A DNA stretch of 64,000 nt from Hydra vulgaris (GCF_038396675.1 NC_088926.1:22224001-22288000); one strand, 5' to 3'; shown: positions 24,091 through 37,049, counted from the first letter of the stretch. Notes: a model not told the origin generated them from the sequence alone. Program-made: numbers and translations.

Positions 24091-27000
24091 TTTTTTTTTT
24101 TAGTAAAAAAACTTTCAATCTTAACCAGAATTATGACTGTAAAAAAGCACTTTTTTTACACCAATACCAAAATAATATTTAAATGGGAAATCGCGTTTCT
24201 AACATTAAATTTGTCAACCTTTTCTTTTTTTATTGGGCCACGTTATTTTAATTTTAAGTCAAAAAAAGTTTAAAATACACCATTTTTTTAAAACGGTGAT
24301 CTCTAGAATAATTCCAATTTACTTAGAAAATTACAGGTATGTTTTTTATTTCATATCTACCTTGTATATGAGAAACGTTATTATTTTCAAAAATCGTCCG
24401 AAAATGAAACACCGTAGCGGATGCTAGATTTTTGCCTTTTTTTTAAGCATATCTTTAAATTATCTTTTTAAAGTCGTAGATTGTCAAAACTTGTCAAATC
24501 GGCTGTTATAATTTATACACAGAAACTGTTGTATATACTTTTTCTCAAATTAAAAATCAATGGTTGATGTTGCTAAAAATGTTTTTCATTTTTTGTTGTT
24601 GTTGTTGAAGTTAATTGTCAATTGAGCTTCGAGTGGGTAAGCCGGATTCTTAAACAAAGATTCACTAAGGATCATTCATTTGCATAAGATTAAATTTAAA
24701 AATGCTTTCAATGTTGTTAATGAACACTAATTAAATCTCATTTAATCAGTATTTATTCAATATTACATATAACTAAATTATACAAAATATTGCATATAAA
24801 ATACAAATAAATATTAGCTGCAATGAAAAAACTCTATACTTCAAAGACATCCTGTGGAAAAAAAACTTTCAATGTAATTAATAATTTTTTTTACGCGTGA
24901 TGTGGTCAAGGTTTTTCCGGATTGAAAAAAACTTACATGTAGTTGGTGGTTAAAACAAAAAATGAAATAATTTGTAAAATATTATATTCAACATACGCAA
25001 ACAGTTTGTAACTGAAAAAAATAAAAAAGTTTTATCAATAGATTTATGTTAATTTATATAAAAAAATCCTAATAAAAATTTATCCACTTGTAAAGTAATT
25101 ATTATTATATTATTGTATTTTATCTTTTGTTTTATAATAATCAAATGAAAGGTAAAATGATAAAACGTCATTTTACCTCATTTATAAATATTTACTTAAA
25201 TTATTAAATCATATTTATTTACTAAATTATTAATAATTATTTACTCGTATTTGTTTACTAAAATATAGCAGGTTTGAGAACTTTTAGATTAAAAAATATT
25301 TTATTAATTTTTTTTAATTCCGTTAGTTAATTTTTGTATTTACCCAAGCAATATCCATGGCAAATAATTACATACTTTTAGTTAAGAATAAACCCTGATA
25401 TGTGCATTAAGCATCATACTTAAGTTCCCATATAACACCTACGATTATCGTAAAGTTATTAAACGACCATATTTAAAGTATCTTAATTAGCTTTCTTTTT
25501 AGGAAGCATTTCCAGTTTAGTTATTTAAGTATCGGCAGTTTAATTTAAAAGTTCAATTTTATTATTTATTGAAAAATAACGTTTGGTAGGCAGCTGGGTC
25601 ATTCATAAGGCTTTTGAAAAACCCAAATGCTTTCCAGGTGTTATTTTTAAATTAATAAAAATTTATCACGATTTTATCGCAATGACAAATCTTGTCTGAT
25701 GAAGTACTGATAGTTATTTCTGCTGTTCCAAAAGCACGAGAAACTCGGAAGTTTCTAATATCCGCCTTATCCAATAATCCAATAATCCAATAAAATGAGC
25801 TTTTTAAATTCCAGCAATTATTTCAGTGGTTGACTCTAGCTAACATTTTGGAGCGAAGTTTTGACTTTCCCGTAAGGTCTATTCAAGTTGACGGAATGTG
25901 CAACAGGAATGGAAAGATAAAAATTATCAGTTCGAAAAAGTATTGCTATCAGACTTCTTAAAGAGATATCTTTTAAACAAATTCTCTGGAAAATGAATGA
26001 CTTTGACTTCACCTAACAGTGTGCTAACTTCTCCTCATTAATATTTAAATCAATGTGTTGTCTGCTACAAGAGACAGACACCTTGCAAGCAGGGTATAAC
26101 AAGTTTCACTATTTCAGATGTGACAATTACAACTCAGCTTAATTTTTAGTAAACTCAAAATCTTTAACTAATTCATCAGTTTCTTGGTGATTAAGAAATT
26201 GTGGGTTACCTTAATCTCACACTACTAATTGTCATAATTATTATAATTATTTGAACCAATATTTTTCTTTGCTACTTTATGGAGTAGAAGGACTAGAATG
26301 AGCAGATCATCATTTTGAGACAATTGAGCATGGGAGATTATATACAAGAACACACTTAGCTTCTCTATAATATAGATTTTACACAATTTTTTTTTAAATA
26401 CTCCGAATAGCAAAATCTATTGCTGATTCAGTTGAAAAATCCAAATTTAGTTTGGGCATTTATCTAAAGCTTTTGATAATTGATAATAACCTCTTTTCAA
26501 AACTAAAACGCAAAACGTTGTCAGCTAAAAAGTGACAGTTTAACTAGCAGCAATTCCTTATGCCTAATAATATAAATAAATAATATTTACCTATATGAAA
26601 TATATTATATGATAATTGATTGCAAGGTAGGCATAACGTTAAAAAACAGAGTGCGATCAAATATCTGGCGACAACATGTAAAAGGTTTATACCGTTTTTT
26701 TTTTTTTTTTGTTTGTCTCAAAAACCGATATAAAATAATAATATACACACAAATATGCCAAATAAGGCTCATGCATACATTAACGCGATATGTTTTGTGC
26801 AACTCTAACTAAAACTACTTAGACCACGTTACATTTTTATTTTTTTACATAATGGTAAAAGAGGGTAAAAAAAGCTCAAAAGTGTACATTTAAAATGGCG
26901 ATGAGATTGATTGTGATTGAGAGATTAGTTTTTATATTTAGCTTCTAATTGGCGATGTTCAATGTTTTCAAAAAATTACGACTAACTCTGGTGAACTTTA

Positions 27001-28254
27001 GCTCCAAAATAAGCGCCACTATTCAAAATAAAACATCTGTCAAAAATAGTTTGGTAAAACGCTTTGTGAATAAGATTATTATTAGTCAAATCGTTGTTTG
27101 TATGTTTTGTTTTTTATTATTCAAAGAAAATTAGAGGTAAGTCTCTTTATTATTTAAATAAAAAACAATGAACATTAAATGACGTTCAACTTTTTATTAG
27201 GAACTTTACTTAGTTTATACAAACTTTTTTATTTTTATTTATGAGATATTTTTATCTATGATCACGCGCAGTTTTTTTTGGGCCCAGCTGTAATATTTAG
27301 CTTCGTAGTTGACGTATCATATTTTGATGCAAATATGTTTACTGATTCTTAATTAAAGGGCTCAATGTTTGGTGTATGATCAGTTAGATTCGAAAACCTA
27401 ATTTTTTGTTTAATTAAGTTTCTAAGTTTCTATTTTAACTTGAATGAGCAAAAATCTTTTTTATAATGCTGTTTGGAATTTAGTTTTGAATCAGGTCTAT
27501 AAACTACATACGTTTATAAAATAAAAATAATAATAATAACAATAACTATAGTATTAATAACAATAAAAATATTAACAAACGCGCCTTACTTATTATATTT
27601 TTAACTGCTGCTTTTTTTGTTAGCTATATTACCAGTTTAAATAGATTTAAAAGAAAACAATGTTTATTAAATCAGAAAATTGTTATCTAATATCGGAATA
27701 TTAGAACTTTTATTGAATTCTTTTTCCCTCGTAAATAATTTTGATTTCATTATTTAAAAGTTAGTAAAACTGTTGTCAAGTTTTAGACTGAAAAGTAATT
27801 CTAAAGTTAATTTGAAAGATGCATCCTAATTGTATAAACTTCTTTTCTCTTTTCATCTGATTTTCTGTTGAAATCGCTTTCTTAGATATCTGATAATAGG
27901 AAAATTGATAATAGCTTGAGCAAACCTAAAAGTTCTATAAATAGACAGGTTGTTGAAAATTAATTAATTGAATAAACAGATGTTGAATATCAGAAATTTA
28001 AACAAGACCAAAAAACAAAAACAAAAAACTTTTATCAATTATGGGGTTATATGAACCTTTTTTATGGCTTTATTAAATAGTTTAAGATTTTCACCCTGTC
28101 ATTTAGGCATTTTCAAATCAGCAACAATGAAATTCAAACAACATAGTTAAAAGGGTCAATATGCGCCACAAGTTCTCTCTCTTGCGCGCACGCTCTCTAC
28201 CTGAATTTATGGTTACATAATTATTTTTTATTGCTCAATCTTGCATTTTTTTGA
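24091..28254. other. Long AT-rich region, no recognised gene
   Basis: Both strands were read for domains and none was recognised. It includes a small hairpin near 25147-25186 (GGTAAAATGA / TCATTTTACC). Short ORFs (for example 26609-26812, 26949-27134) lack recognisable motifs. Confidence 0.45.
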
Positions 28255-28991
28255 GAATACATATTAGGTTTAGGTCCAGACGATTACTCGGCCATACAAG
28301 GACTTTGACGCGATTTTATTATATTTTATATTTTATCTCTAAAAAATCCTTCACAAGCTTGGATCTGTGGAATGAAGCGCCGTTATGCGTAAAAATTGTG
28401 GTTTTGTGAACTGTTTTATACAGATTCAACTTTTCTCTGAGTAATTCGACATACTTTTGTTCATTTATGGAAATGAATGAACAAAAGTATGTTATCTCCT
28501 AGGACAAAAATGAATCTCCATGAACGGACTTTTGTTCATTCATAGAGATTCATTTTTGTCCTAGGAGATAACAAATATTGTCCAGCGGTACCTTATTTGC
28601 TCATGGCACCCCTAATCATCTGACTCGGTGGATGTTTCATGGTCGAAACGGTTTTAAACTGTCAAACAATGAACTGTTGTAATGTTGATTTATCGGAAAA
28701 CAACACTTTTCCCAATTTGTCCACAGTCCAGTGCTGGTGATGTTTGGCAAATTCTAATCTTTTTTTTTCGTCAAAGGTGTCTGTGGTTAATTTTTAACCA
28801 AAAATTTCTTGTTAAGGCAACGCGAAACTGTGCTGATACTAAAAATAATACCTTTTGTAAAGAGCTGAGCAGGAATTTTTTTCCAGAAACTTGTTTGAGA
28901 TCGCTCAACGATGCGTTTCACGATGTTATTGTCTCTAGGTCTTGTTTTGCCCGGTCTACCACTTTTCCATCAGTTGCCATAAAATCTTATA
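28255..28991 (-). pseudogene. Tc1-like transposase, fragment with fold-back insertion
   Basis: The minus strand reads, in order, GRPGKTRPRDNNIVKRIVER (DNA-binding linker), FWKKIPAQL, STVSRCLNK, RLEFAKHHQHWTVDKLGKVL, first catalytic block FSDKST, and TMKHPPSQMIRGAMS. After a disruption come YVELLREKLNLYKTVHKTT, HNGASFHRSK and a worn DLN block near 28260. The family consensus second catalytic Asp (HDGAPxH) is Asn here, and the final Glu region is lost. Stops and frame changes are frequent. Between the two halves sits an inverted duplication at 28451-28571. The longest plus-strand ORF here (28682-28999) is only its antisense shadow. Confidence 0.85.
28451..28571. repeat. Double hairpin (inverted duplication) inside the transposase
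   Basis: A first palindrome joins ACATACTTTTGTTCATTT to its inverse ending near 28492. A second has arms from GTTATCTCCTAGGACAAAAA at 28492 and its inverse ending at 28571, with a loop of about 6-8 nt. Confidence 0.88.
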
Positions 28992-29094
28992 GTAAATAAC
29001 AATCAAATCAAAGAGCAAAAGACTATAAATTTTTAGGATTTTTTGTTCATAAACATTTATTATGAGTCTCCAGGTCGCTCACAGAATTTTTTTA

Positions 29095-29260
29095 TGTTTC
29101 AGATATGACTCTTTCACGCATTGTGCTAACTTTAAACTTAAGTATGTTTATACCTATGCCAAATGAAGAGGTTTTGCAAAAAAATGCGCCTGGGAACAAA
29201 AATACCTTAAGATTTTAGCCCCCCTTGCCCAAAGGTGCGGGTAGTCATGTAGTAAAATTT
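29095..29260. mobile_element. Solo arm related to the 19239-19696 hAT MITE
   Basis: Shares CTTAAGTATGTTTATACCTA, TGCCAAATGA and TGGGAACAAAA in the same order as the left arm at 19290-19380. Confidence 0.7.
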
Positions 29261-31362
29261 TCATCTTTTTATATTCTGTTTATATGTGGTATATTGATTT
29301 GTTCTTAGAAAACACTTCTCATTCTGATTTTCATTAAATTCACTGAAAAGATTTCAGGAGTAAGGTTGTTAGAATATTTATCCATAAAATTCCTAATATT
29401 GGGGTTCAAAAGGGGATCGGGGCAAATTCAATAAGAGAATTCAGCAATTGAAATGGCTAGCCAATAATTTGGAAAGAAACGGACACCGGTGGTACTACTT
29501 TGATATACATTTTAACTCCAATAGGAATCTCAACTTGCAACCCCACATACGGAATGATGATAACGACGACAACTGCAATGATATACCTTTCTAAACTTTA
29601 TCGTCAACACTAGTTCTTGCATATAATAAATTATATACTATACTTACTCGTGGGATTTTACTCTAGAAAGACTATAATTAGACAGTTATAGACAGATGTA
29701 CAATAGAAAGTAATATGTGTACCTACTTCTTCTACGAAAGCTTTAATTTTTTACTGGACATCTGTCCAATTTTAATAATCTGATACTAACTCTCAATCTT
29801 ACTAGTTAAATCTTCCTTACTTCTCTCAGGCTATTACGGCTGCAATACCATGTTATTAAATGTTACTGTACCTACTACTGCAGCAGGTTGCAGGTCATTT
29901 ATAAGTCTTGGATGTCACTTTTGAGAACTTTTGAGGTTAGACATTAGGTTAAAATTTTTTTAATTTAATAAACAAACTATAAATTTCAATAAAATGTAAC
30001 TTCAATAAAAGTGTAGGAAAAAAATGTCAAATTGCAAAACTAAAATTTGATAATGAAGATATAAAGAAGAAAAAATTTATTTTGTACCTGTAATTTTATT
30101 AAAGCTAGTTTTTGTAATTAAATAACGTTAAAAAACAAAAAGCTTTAATATTTTAAAAGCAGTAACAACTGCTTATCTTTTTAAGTTATACTGAATTTAC
30201 TATGAACTGCTTATATGCTCATCACAAGAGTTAAAAATACTGATAAAACCAAAACTTGTTAAATTATTCATAATGTTCCAAACTATACATTAAGAATTGA
30301 GTGTCTGAAACTTAATTCAGTTTCAGGCTTCTTGGTTTTATACGGAAAAAACCATCCAGCACAGCTTTATGATCGAGGTCGAGAAAAACCTGTACAAAAA
30401 AATTTTTTAAGAGACAACATCTAAAGTTGTGATATCGCTGGAATACTGCTCTGTAAGAAATTTAATAAGCTCTAAACAATCCATATCCTAAAAAGTTTTT
30501 AAATTTAGGGTTTGAATTTAAAAGCGACTTTCATTAACTATTCAAAACGGTTCTTTATTGTGCTTATCACAGAGTCTGAATGAGCAAAACTTGGTACGTA
30601 ACAATAACAAAATTCTTTCGTATCTCCTTTTTTTTCATCAAGATCAATTTACAAAATAAAAAAAAACGAACAATATTAAAAAAGTTATGTCAAAAAAAAA
30701 GCAAATATAAAAAATTCTTGTATGTAAATAAACTTAAAAAAGTTTATAAAGTACTATTCGGCAAATTTTTTTTGGTTATTAAATTACTAAACTAGTATAT
30801 TTCATAAGTTTCTAAAACGATAAACACATAATTTTGCAAAGACGGTTAACAGCAACCAATTAGCTTTAATCGTTTTTCAGAGGCAACAACTCGAAGTTAA
30901 GGCACAAAAAACATGTGGAGTGCGTGAGGTTCGTTAGCAAAACCTATTCTAAAAAGAAACATTGTTTTTATAACTGTTTTATAAAAATGAAGGCTTAAAC
31001 TACATTAGTAAATAAAACGTTAATTTACGCTGCTTGATTTGGCTCTAAATATGACTGCATAAACATTACAAGTACTTTTGAAGAAGGTGTTGGCATTATG
31101 AGGAATCCATCTAAATAATTGAATGTTTCGAATTTATGCATTTATATTGTTATTAATTAATTATATTTTTACAAAATATTTTAATGTAAAGTTGGTAATT
31201 AAGATTATCTTAATGCAGCTAGTTAAAGTAGGGTTGAAAAAGATAGACAAAAGATTACAATGAACAACAAAAGATTAAAGGTAAGACGAAGAAGAGAAGA
31301 GAAAAAAAATAGTATACGAGATCACATTGTTAGAATATATGCAACAATCAGTCGGATAATAC
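29261..31362. other. AT-rich region, no recognised gene
   Basis: Nothing recognised. The 71-codon ORF at 30580-30795 is Lys/Phe-rich and low complexity. Confidence 0.45.
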
Positions 31363-31496
31363 GCGGTAGTGGTGAAGTGGTAGAGCGCTCGCCTCTTAAG
31401 CAAGAAGTTCTGAGTTCGATCCCTACCACGTCCCTGGTAATACCGCGCTCAACTTATTTCTCCGCGCAGCGGCCTTGTTTGTCGAGGTTCGTATAT

Positions 31497-31497
<1 letters not shown>
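31363..31497 (+). mobile_element. SINE family 2 with tRNA-like head
   Basis: The head GCGGTAGTGGTGAAGTGGTA GAGCG has an A box, followed by an anticodon-arm-like GCTCGCCTCTTAAGCAAG and the B box GAGTTCGATCC. The family 2 body follows (CCTGGTAATACC, CGCTCAACTTATTTCTCC, GCGGCCTTGTTTG). It ends abruptly in (TA)n. The acceptor stem does not pair well, so this is a tRNA-derived SINE rather than a functional tRNA gene. Confidence 0.8.

Positions 31498-31564
<67 letters not shown>
31498..31564. repeat. (TA)n microsatellite
   Basis: TA tract replacing the 3' end of the SINE. Confidence 0.95.
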
Positions 31565-31569
<5 letters not shown>

Positions 31570-31832
31570 TATATTAGGGTGATAACTTTTATTCAATCTC
31601 GTTTCCCTGTATCATAATTTGATGAGCTTTTATTTAAGATTAAATAAAATATTACATTCAAGGTGATTTGATAAAAACCTCACGCACAAAATGATTTTAA
31701 GAATTTTATTTATAAGCTTTTTAGCCAAATTTTTGAAGTCACTGTAAGCAGATACAATATTGAGCACAAGCTGTAGAGTCATATGCATGCAACATTATAT
31801 AGGATCATCAAACGCACAAGGAAGTCAAATAT

Positions 31833-33535
31833 TCACGAAAATGTCATTGCTACTTTGATGGCACGCTCGCAGCACTGGTTGCTTTGGGTAATGTTGATTG
31901 GAGATTCATCTGTTTTCCAGTGGGTTTTCAAGCAATTGAGAGCTTTTGGGTAATCGTTCAGAACTTCAGATAGTTCTTCAAAATCTTCAGCGCAGAACAA
32001 TTGACTGCTGAACCAATGGTCAGCCCATGAGTAAGAAATGAATGAACAGATTTTACACAACCTGATCCGGGTTTCTGGCATCAGAATAAATGCAAGAAGG
32101 GCTAGAATGGCAGTTCCAGCGTGCTTTGTTGATGTTTGGGATCTGTTTGAAATTGACGAAGGGGATCTCATTCCTCTCAATTAAGTGACGGAAGACACGA
32201 GAGAGATGGTAGAGAAACTTTATGTCATCTCTCCAGCCGCCTGTTTCCTTAATCTCAGTTTTACCGTTGCTGAAGGCTGCTTTCAATTTATTGTAACTGC
32301 TCATCAAATCCTGCACAAAGAAATACTCGACGTTTGGTGATTTAGTCGACCCATGGAGCTCATCGTCCATGACAACGCTAAGAACGTAGTCTAGCACATG
32401 GTGCTGGCAACTGATAAACTTGGGATTGGGGTGACCATTCTCTTTAAACATTTGTTGCAGCCGAACAACAACGCCTTGTTTTCTTGCTGGTATACACGTT
32501 TGTTGTGTCAGCAACAATCATCACAACTGATCCCCACATATTGAACTTCTCTAACATATCCTGGAGCCCTTCTGCGATTGTTTTAGCTTTCCCATCTTTC
32601 AATTTTAGCGCAGTCAACTTAATTTCTTTAGATTCATTCTTGAGGACCACGGCTTAATATTCAAAGCCCTCAGTGTGTTTGCCATCAAAGTGTCTGCTCC
32701 ACTCCTCCAGATGAAGCCTGCTAACCAAGTGTTTTTTCACCTAAGCAGCTCTCGTGTAGATAACCTTGTGGATTTCTGATTGACATGGGGTTGGAATTCC
32801 AATGCCCTCACCAGAAAGCTGGCGGCACACCACTGCTGTTCCGTGGAACGACAGCTTTGAGCATGTAACAAAAAGTCTTGCAATGCCTGTTGGGTTATGC
32901 TTCCTTTTGCTCATTGATGCTGCATTGTCATCCTCCCAAGGACTGTCTGTACTGTTCTAGGATGAGTCCGCGCTACTTTCGGAACAATCACGTAGCACTT
33001 AGCTGGTAAGCGTGGAAACTTCCATTGCCCTCTTTCACTTGAATGGGATGATGGTATTGGCACTAGCAGGTTTGCCAGCCGAATAACTAACGTGAAATTT
33101 GCTCTCAATATGCAGTTTGTAGAGGTTCTCAACCTCTTCGCACAACCATTCGCCTTTCATCATGGTTATTGCAAACAGTTCATTCAATGAATCAAAATTT
33201 TATTTTCTGCAGCGCTCGTAGTCTTTCAGAAGTTTTACTAGTTTTGCACAAATGGCTTGATCAGATACGTGCGGGAAGTTCAACGTTTTGCTCCATAGTT
33301 CTTTAAGCTCTACAGCAATTAAACCGATCCTCTCTCTCCGTTCTCTGACAGAGGATTCAAGAAATTTGAAGCATCCAATGAAGTTGTTTTTTAGGAGCAT
33401 GCGACTCCGTTTGCTCAAGGGTGCTTCATAAATTGCCACGTTGCCTCTTCTTGATGGGGCTTGAAACTGGACTAAGTTCGTTGTCCAGGTTTCCTTGTTC
33501 TTCTCCGCGTTAGAAGAGCTCTTCTTGAACGACAT
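31833..33535 (-). pseudogene. hAT-like transposase relic
   Basis: A chain of minus-strand ORFs forms one protein of about 565 codons. The N-terminal part is at 33535-33200 (APLSKRSRMLLKNNFIGCFK, FPHVSDQAICAKLVKLLKDY). A middle part follows near 32890-32650 (LFVTCSKLSFHGTAVVCRQL, EEWSRHFDGKHTEGFEY), then MIVADTTNV, FISCQHHVLDYVL, GWRDDIKFLYHLSRVFRHL, IPNINKARWN, and SYSWADHWF with QSNQCCERAIKVA at the end. The Asp block, the C-x-x-H block and the later RWN follow the RNase H-fold layout of hAT enzymes, but I cannot place the exact family. At least two stops (near 32740 and 32655) and several frame changes make it non-functional. Confidence 0.65.
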
Positions 33536-33627
33536 GTTATCTTCTACTCAGCAACTTGAAAGGCCTTGACGTCAATATTAATTACGTAACAAATTAATGA
33601 AACTGTTATTAAGTTTTCAATTGAAGT

Positions 33628-33705
33628 ATTATTGTTAATATATTTTATTTATTATTAAGCTATTAAATTAAGTTATTGTTAATATATTTTATTTATTATT
33701 AAGCA
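33628..33705. repeat. Direct repeat, 2 copies
   Basis: TTATTGTTAATATATTTTAT plus TTATTATTAAGC occurs twice, 46 bp apart. Confidence 0.85.
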
Positions 33706-33734
33706 AATAACGATTATAGAAAATGAAAAAGACA

Positions 33735-33805
33735 ACCCGCGGTGCTTTGTGACAAGACCGTTAGAACTTCTTGGGGCACCTGAAAAAACAAAAAAATAAA
33801 AAAAA
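33735..33805 (+). mobile_element. SINE family 1, tail fragment
   Basis: CGCGGTGCTTTGTGACAAGA and CTTCTTGGGGCACCTGAA, followed by a long A-rich tail. Confidence 0.8.
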
Positions 33806-34804
33806 TAAAATAAAAAAACTTCTTTGCTAGAAGCCTTTATGTATAATATAATTTTTAACATTTTTACAGCACTTTCCGTTACGCATTTTGCAAGCGTTTC
33901 ATATCCGTTCCTGCCTTTATTAGTCTTTTTTCGATAGCAAATGCAACATTCTTCCTCCGCAATAATTTTTCCTGAAACAAGGGAATTATTTTAACTTTGA
34001 AATAGTACATAAAACAATAAAAAACGTGAAAATTGGTGAAAAATGGTAATTTTCTTTCCTATGCATTTCCCACCCAGGGGTTTTTTAATTTACCTGATCA
34101 ATCCAAGCTGAGATTCTACGCTCAAATGAGGATGCATCATCCATGCCTACACTCGCGTTTACTTTTTCTGCTCTATTTTTTGCTCTATTCTGCTCTAATG
34201 TTGTAGAATGTTTATGATTTTAAAGTCATTTTGAATTTGTCTATAGTAAAAAAAAATATTATTATCAAATCCATACAATTTTTTTCCGTACCATTGTTTT
34301 TGGCAGTATATGAAGAAATAAATTGAGTTGGACATTTAATTTGTGACTTACCGAGCACTCTTCACTTTCGCAAGCGCATTTTCAGTAAAACCATGCATTT
34401 TCAGTGACGGTGAAGCGTGTTTAATTTACTGCCATTAAAATTTTACTGCTATCGTTATTACTTTACTGACTTTTTTAATATGCAGTTTTCGGCGTTTGTT
34501 TTTTTCGGCGTTTTCAAGATGTGCAAAAAAATTAACTTTCATGACATCAGGAAATATTTGAATGAAAAAAAATTTTCCTGAAGATGTAAACGATAGAGGA
34601 AAAAAGACAAACTTTAAAAGGCAATGTAATAACTTTGCAATTATAGACATCAAATTGATGTATTGCAAAAGAATATTAGCATGGTGAGGTAAACTTTTTA
34701 ACTAATTCAAAATTTCAAAAAAAATTTTAACATTCAAAACATTTTTTTGGTTCTAATTATTGTTTTTATTTAAATGTCTACAAACAAACTTTTGTTTCTC
34801 GTAG
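33806..34804. other. AT-rich stretch, no recognised gene
   Basis: No domain recognised. A pyrimidine-rich tract ending TTTGTTTCTCGTAG at 34805 could be a splice acceptor for the integrase ORF that follows. Confidence 0.45.
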
Positions 34805-35957
34805 GTGATAGTGGAAATAGATCGAGAAGAGCAACTAAACATAGTTAAAGAAGTTCACGAATGTCTAGGAACTTTAGAGAAAGCTGTTGCATTAGCCAGT
34901 CACCTTGCCATTAATGCTGTTAGAAAGCAAATATCTTTTTTTTTGGCATTTTATAGTGATATCACAAAGCATATAAATCAATGTGAGCGATGTCAGAAAA
35001 CCTCCAACAGAAATCTTAAAGCCTCTCCTGCTTTAAAACCTGTTAAAGTGGAACAACGTGTAATAAAGCAAGTTGGTATGGATTTAATTTAATCACCTGA
35101 ATCGAATGGATTCAAATTTGTGATATTTTTTGATTATTTTTCTAAATGGACTGAAGCTGAACCTCAAAGCTACAAAACAGCAGTATCAGTAGCATCCTTT
35201 CCCTATAAGGTTATATGCAGACATGGTTGTTTTAAAATATAAATCAATGACCAAGGTCAGGAGTTTGTAAACTCTGTATCCATTGCATTACATACATGAC
35301 AGGTACTCAGCAGCATGTTACTTCGGCTTACCATTCACAAGCCAATGGCCTTGTCAGGGTTGTCATTCACAAGCCAAAGACCTTGTCTCAGAGAGACAGA
35401 ACCAAACAATTAAGAAAGCAATCATTAAGGTCTTAAATGAAAATGTTCAAAATTGGGTTTTAGTTTTAGATAGAATTCTTTTTGCTCTACGTGTTAAAGT
35501 GCATGATTCAATGGGGTACTCACCATTTTTCCTTATGTATAACCGACAACCCTGCCTTCCAATTGATGTAAAATACGTAGATAGACTCTATGATGAAGAA
35601 TATAATCCTGTATATGATAAATTGGTTTTACAAAAAACTTTAGAAATGAAAAGAGGAATTGAAAGAAAAGTCATGAACAATATTGTTTGTTCACAAAAGA
35701 AACAAAAAATTGACTATGACAGAAAGCATGCAACAGCATCAAAGTATTGTGTTATCCAGAAAGTACTTTTAAGAAATCTTAAAAGAGATGTTAGGAAAGG
35801 TGCAAAAATGACTTTCTCGTGGCTGGGTCCATATGAGGTTCTTGATATTTTATCAAATTCTACATGCCTATTAAGTAAAAGTAAAGGGAACAACACATTG
35901 CAAAAAAAATACTCTCTACATCATCTTAAACCATTTATTGAAAAGGAAAGTAATTAA
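34805..35957 (+). pseudogene. Integrase/transposase of Gypsy or Ginger type
   Basis: DDE integrase relic. The N-terminal zinc-binding HHCC motif is visible: His in VKEVHECLG, His in ASHLAI, and CERCQK (34805-35092). The catalytic core follows, with the first Asp in VGMDLI, FFDYFSKWTEAEP, the second Asp in NDQGQEFVNS, and the Glu in SERQNQTIKKA, then GYSPFFLMYNRQPCLPI. A C-terminal chromatin- or DNA-binding tail ends LHHLKPFIEKESN. All three catalytic residues and the zinc ligands survive, yet stops at about 35090, 35240 and 35297 and a small duplication near 35330-35380 break it. It has no RT or RNase H upstream and is followed in the same frame by an OTU-type ORF, which favours a Ginger1-like DNA transposon over a Gypsy retrotransposon. 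Confidence 0.82.
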
Positions 35958-35960
35958 AAA

Positions 35961-36523
35961 ATGTCTGACTTATCTTTAGAATATGATGATAAAGTTGAAT
36001 TTCAACGCCGCCTCAACCTAATGATATTCGCCAGAAAGTTCCTGATAAACTTGCTCTCAAAATACTTGTTATGTAAGATCTTATTGATGAAAAAGAAAAT
36101 GATGTACCTTTGAAAATGCATGCATGCAAAGCTGATGAAAGTTGTTTTTTACGAGCAATTTCGTTTTTGCTGTCAGTTTCTGAATGTCAACACGCATGTG
36201 TTTGCAATCTGGTTTTGAAACCCATGACAATAGAACCTTGCTCCAGTCTCTTATCAGGATATTTAGGTGATGACGTGGAAAGTTATCTCACCAAAAGTGG
36301 TATGGCCGCAGATGGTATATGGGCTACAAATGTAGTGATTCTTGATATTGCAAATCTTATTGGAATTGATATAGCGGTGTGGTTATTCACAGGACAAAAG
36401 CTAACATGGCTAAAATACCCATCTTTCACTAAACTTGACCAACTAACATCTCATACTATTCTTTTAGAAAACAAAAACAATAATCATTTCAATGTTGTTT
36501 TGTCACTAAAAACTTTAAAGTGA
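35961..36523 (+). pseudogene. OTU-like cysteine protease ORF behind the integrase
   Basis: The intact part (36110-36523, 137 codons) has ADESCFLRAISFLLSVSE with the Asp and Cys of the OTU catalytic motif (family form DGNCLFRA), YLTKSGMAADGIWATNVVI, and a C-terminal NNHFNVVLSL with the expected catalytic His. Reading starts more naturally at the ATG at 35961 (MSDLSLEYDDKVEFQRR), in the same frame as the integrase and 4 nt after its stop. The two may once have formed one polyprotein or adjacent genes. A frameshift near 36012 and a TAA near 36074 separate this start from the domain. OTU enzymes cleave ubiquitin-type linkages; its role in a transposon is unknown. Confidence 0.75.
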
Positions 36524-37049
36524 GAAAAATTTGTACTGAAATAAATTATTGTCGGTTCCACTTTTTTTTCATGTTATTTTAGAAGTATTTATAGTCCTAT
36601 TGAAAGTATATATGAACCCATTTGTCAGATATATACGTTAATAATTTATGACCTTCAGTTATTGGTAGACTTATTTGATATATGTTCCTAAATGTAAAAT
36701 CTTCTAATGCAAAGAATAAGGGAAAATACATAACTTTACATAAAAAGTAAACTAAAATCAAGCCTGGAAATTAAACTATCATTTAATGTATGCATTAAAT
36801 AATAAAAGTTTTATAGGAAGATAAATTGAAGTACCCTTAATTATATAAAACATGTATATTTTTACCCGCCTCTCCCATAAACTTTAACATTTCTTCTTTA
36901 CTTGATGACAGCAAAAAAATAACAAGCCCAGTAAAATTTTAACGTAATTTTACTGCGCAATAAATTTTTAACGTTAAAAATTTACAGCGCAGTAAAATTT
37001 TAACGGAGTAAAATATTAACATTACAACGGATCCAGTATTTTTTGATGT

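Noticed and set aside
28682..28999. Plus-strand 105-codon ORF as a gene
   Set aside because: It is antisense to a recognisable Tc1-like transposase.
31363..31435. Functional tRNA gene
   Set aside because: Same reasoning: poor acceptor and T-stem pairing, and SINE family 2 body directly downstream.
33679..33861. 60-codon minus-strand ORF
   Set aside because: It is the antisense of a SINE tail and its A-rich tract.
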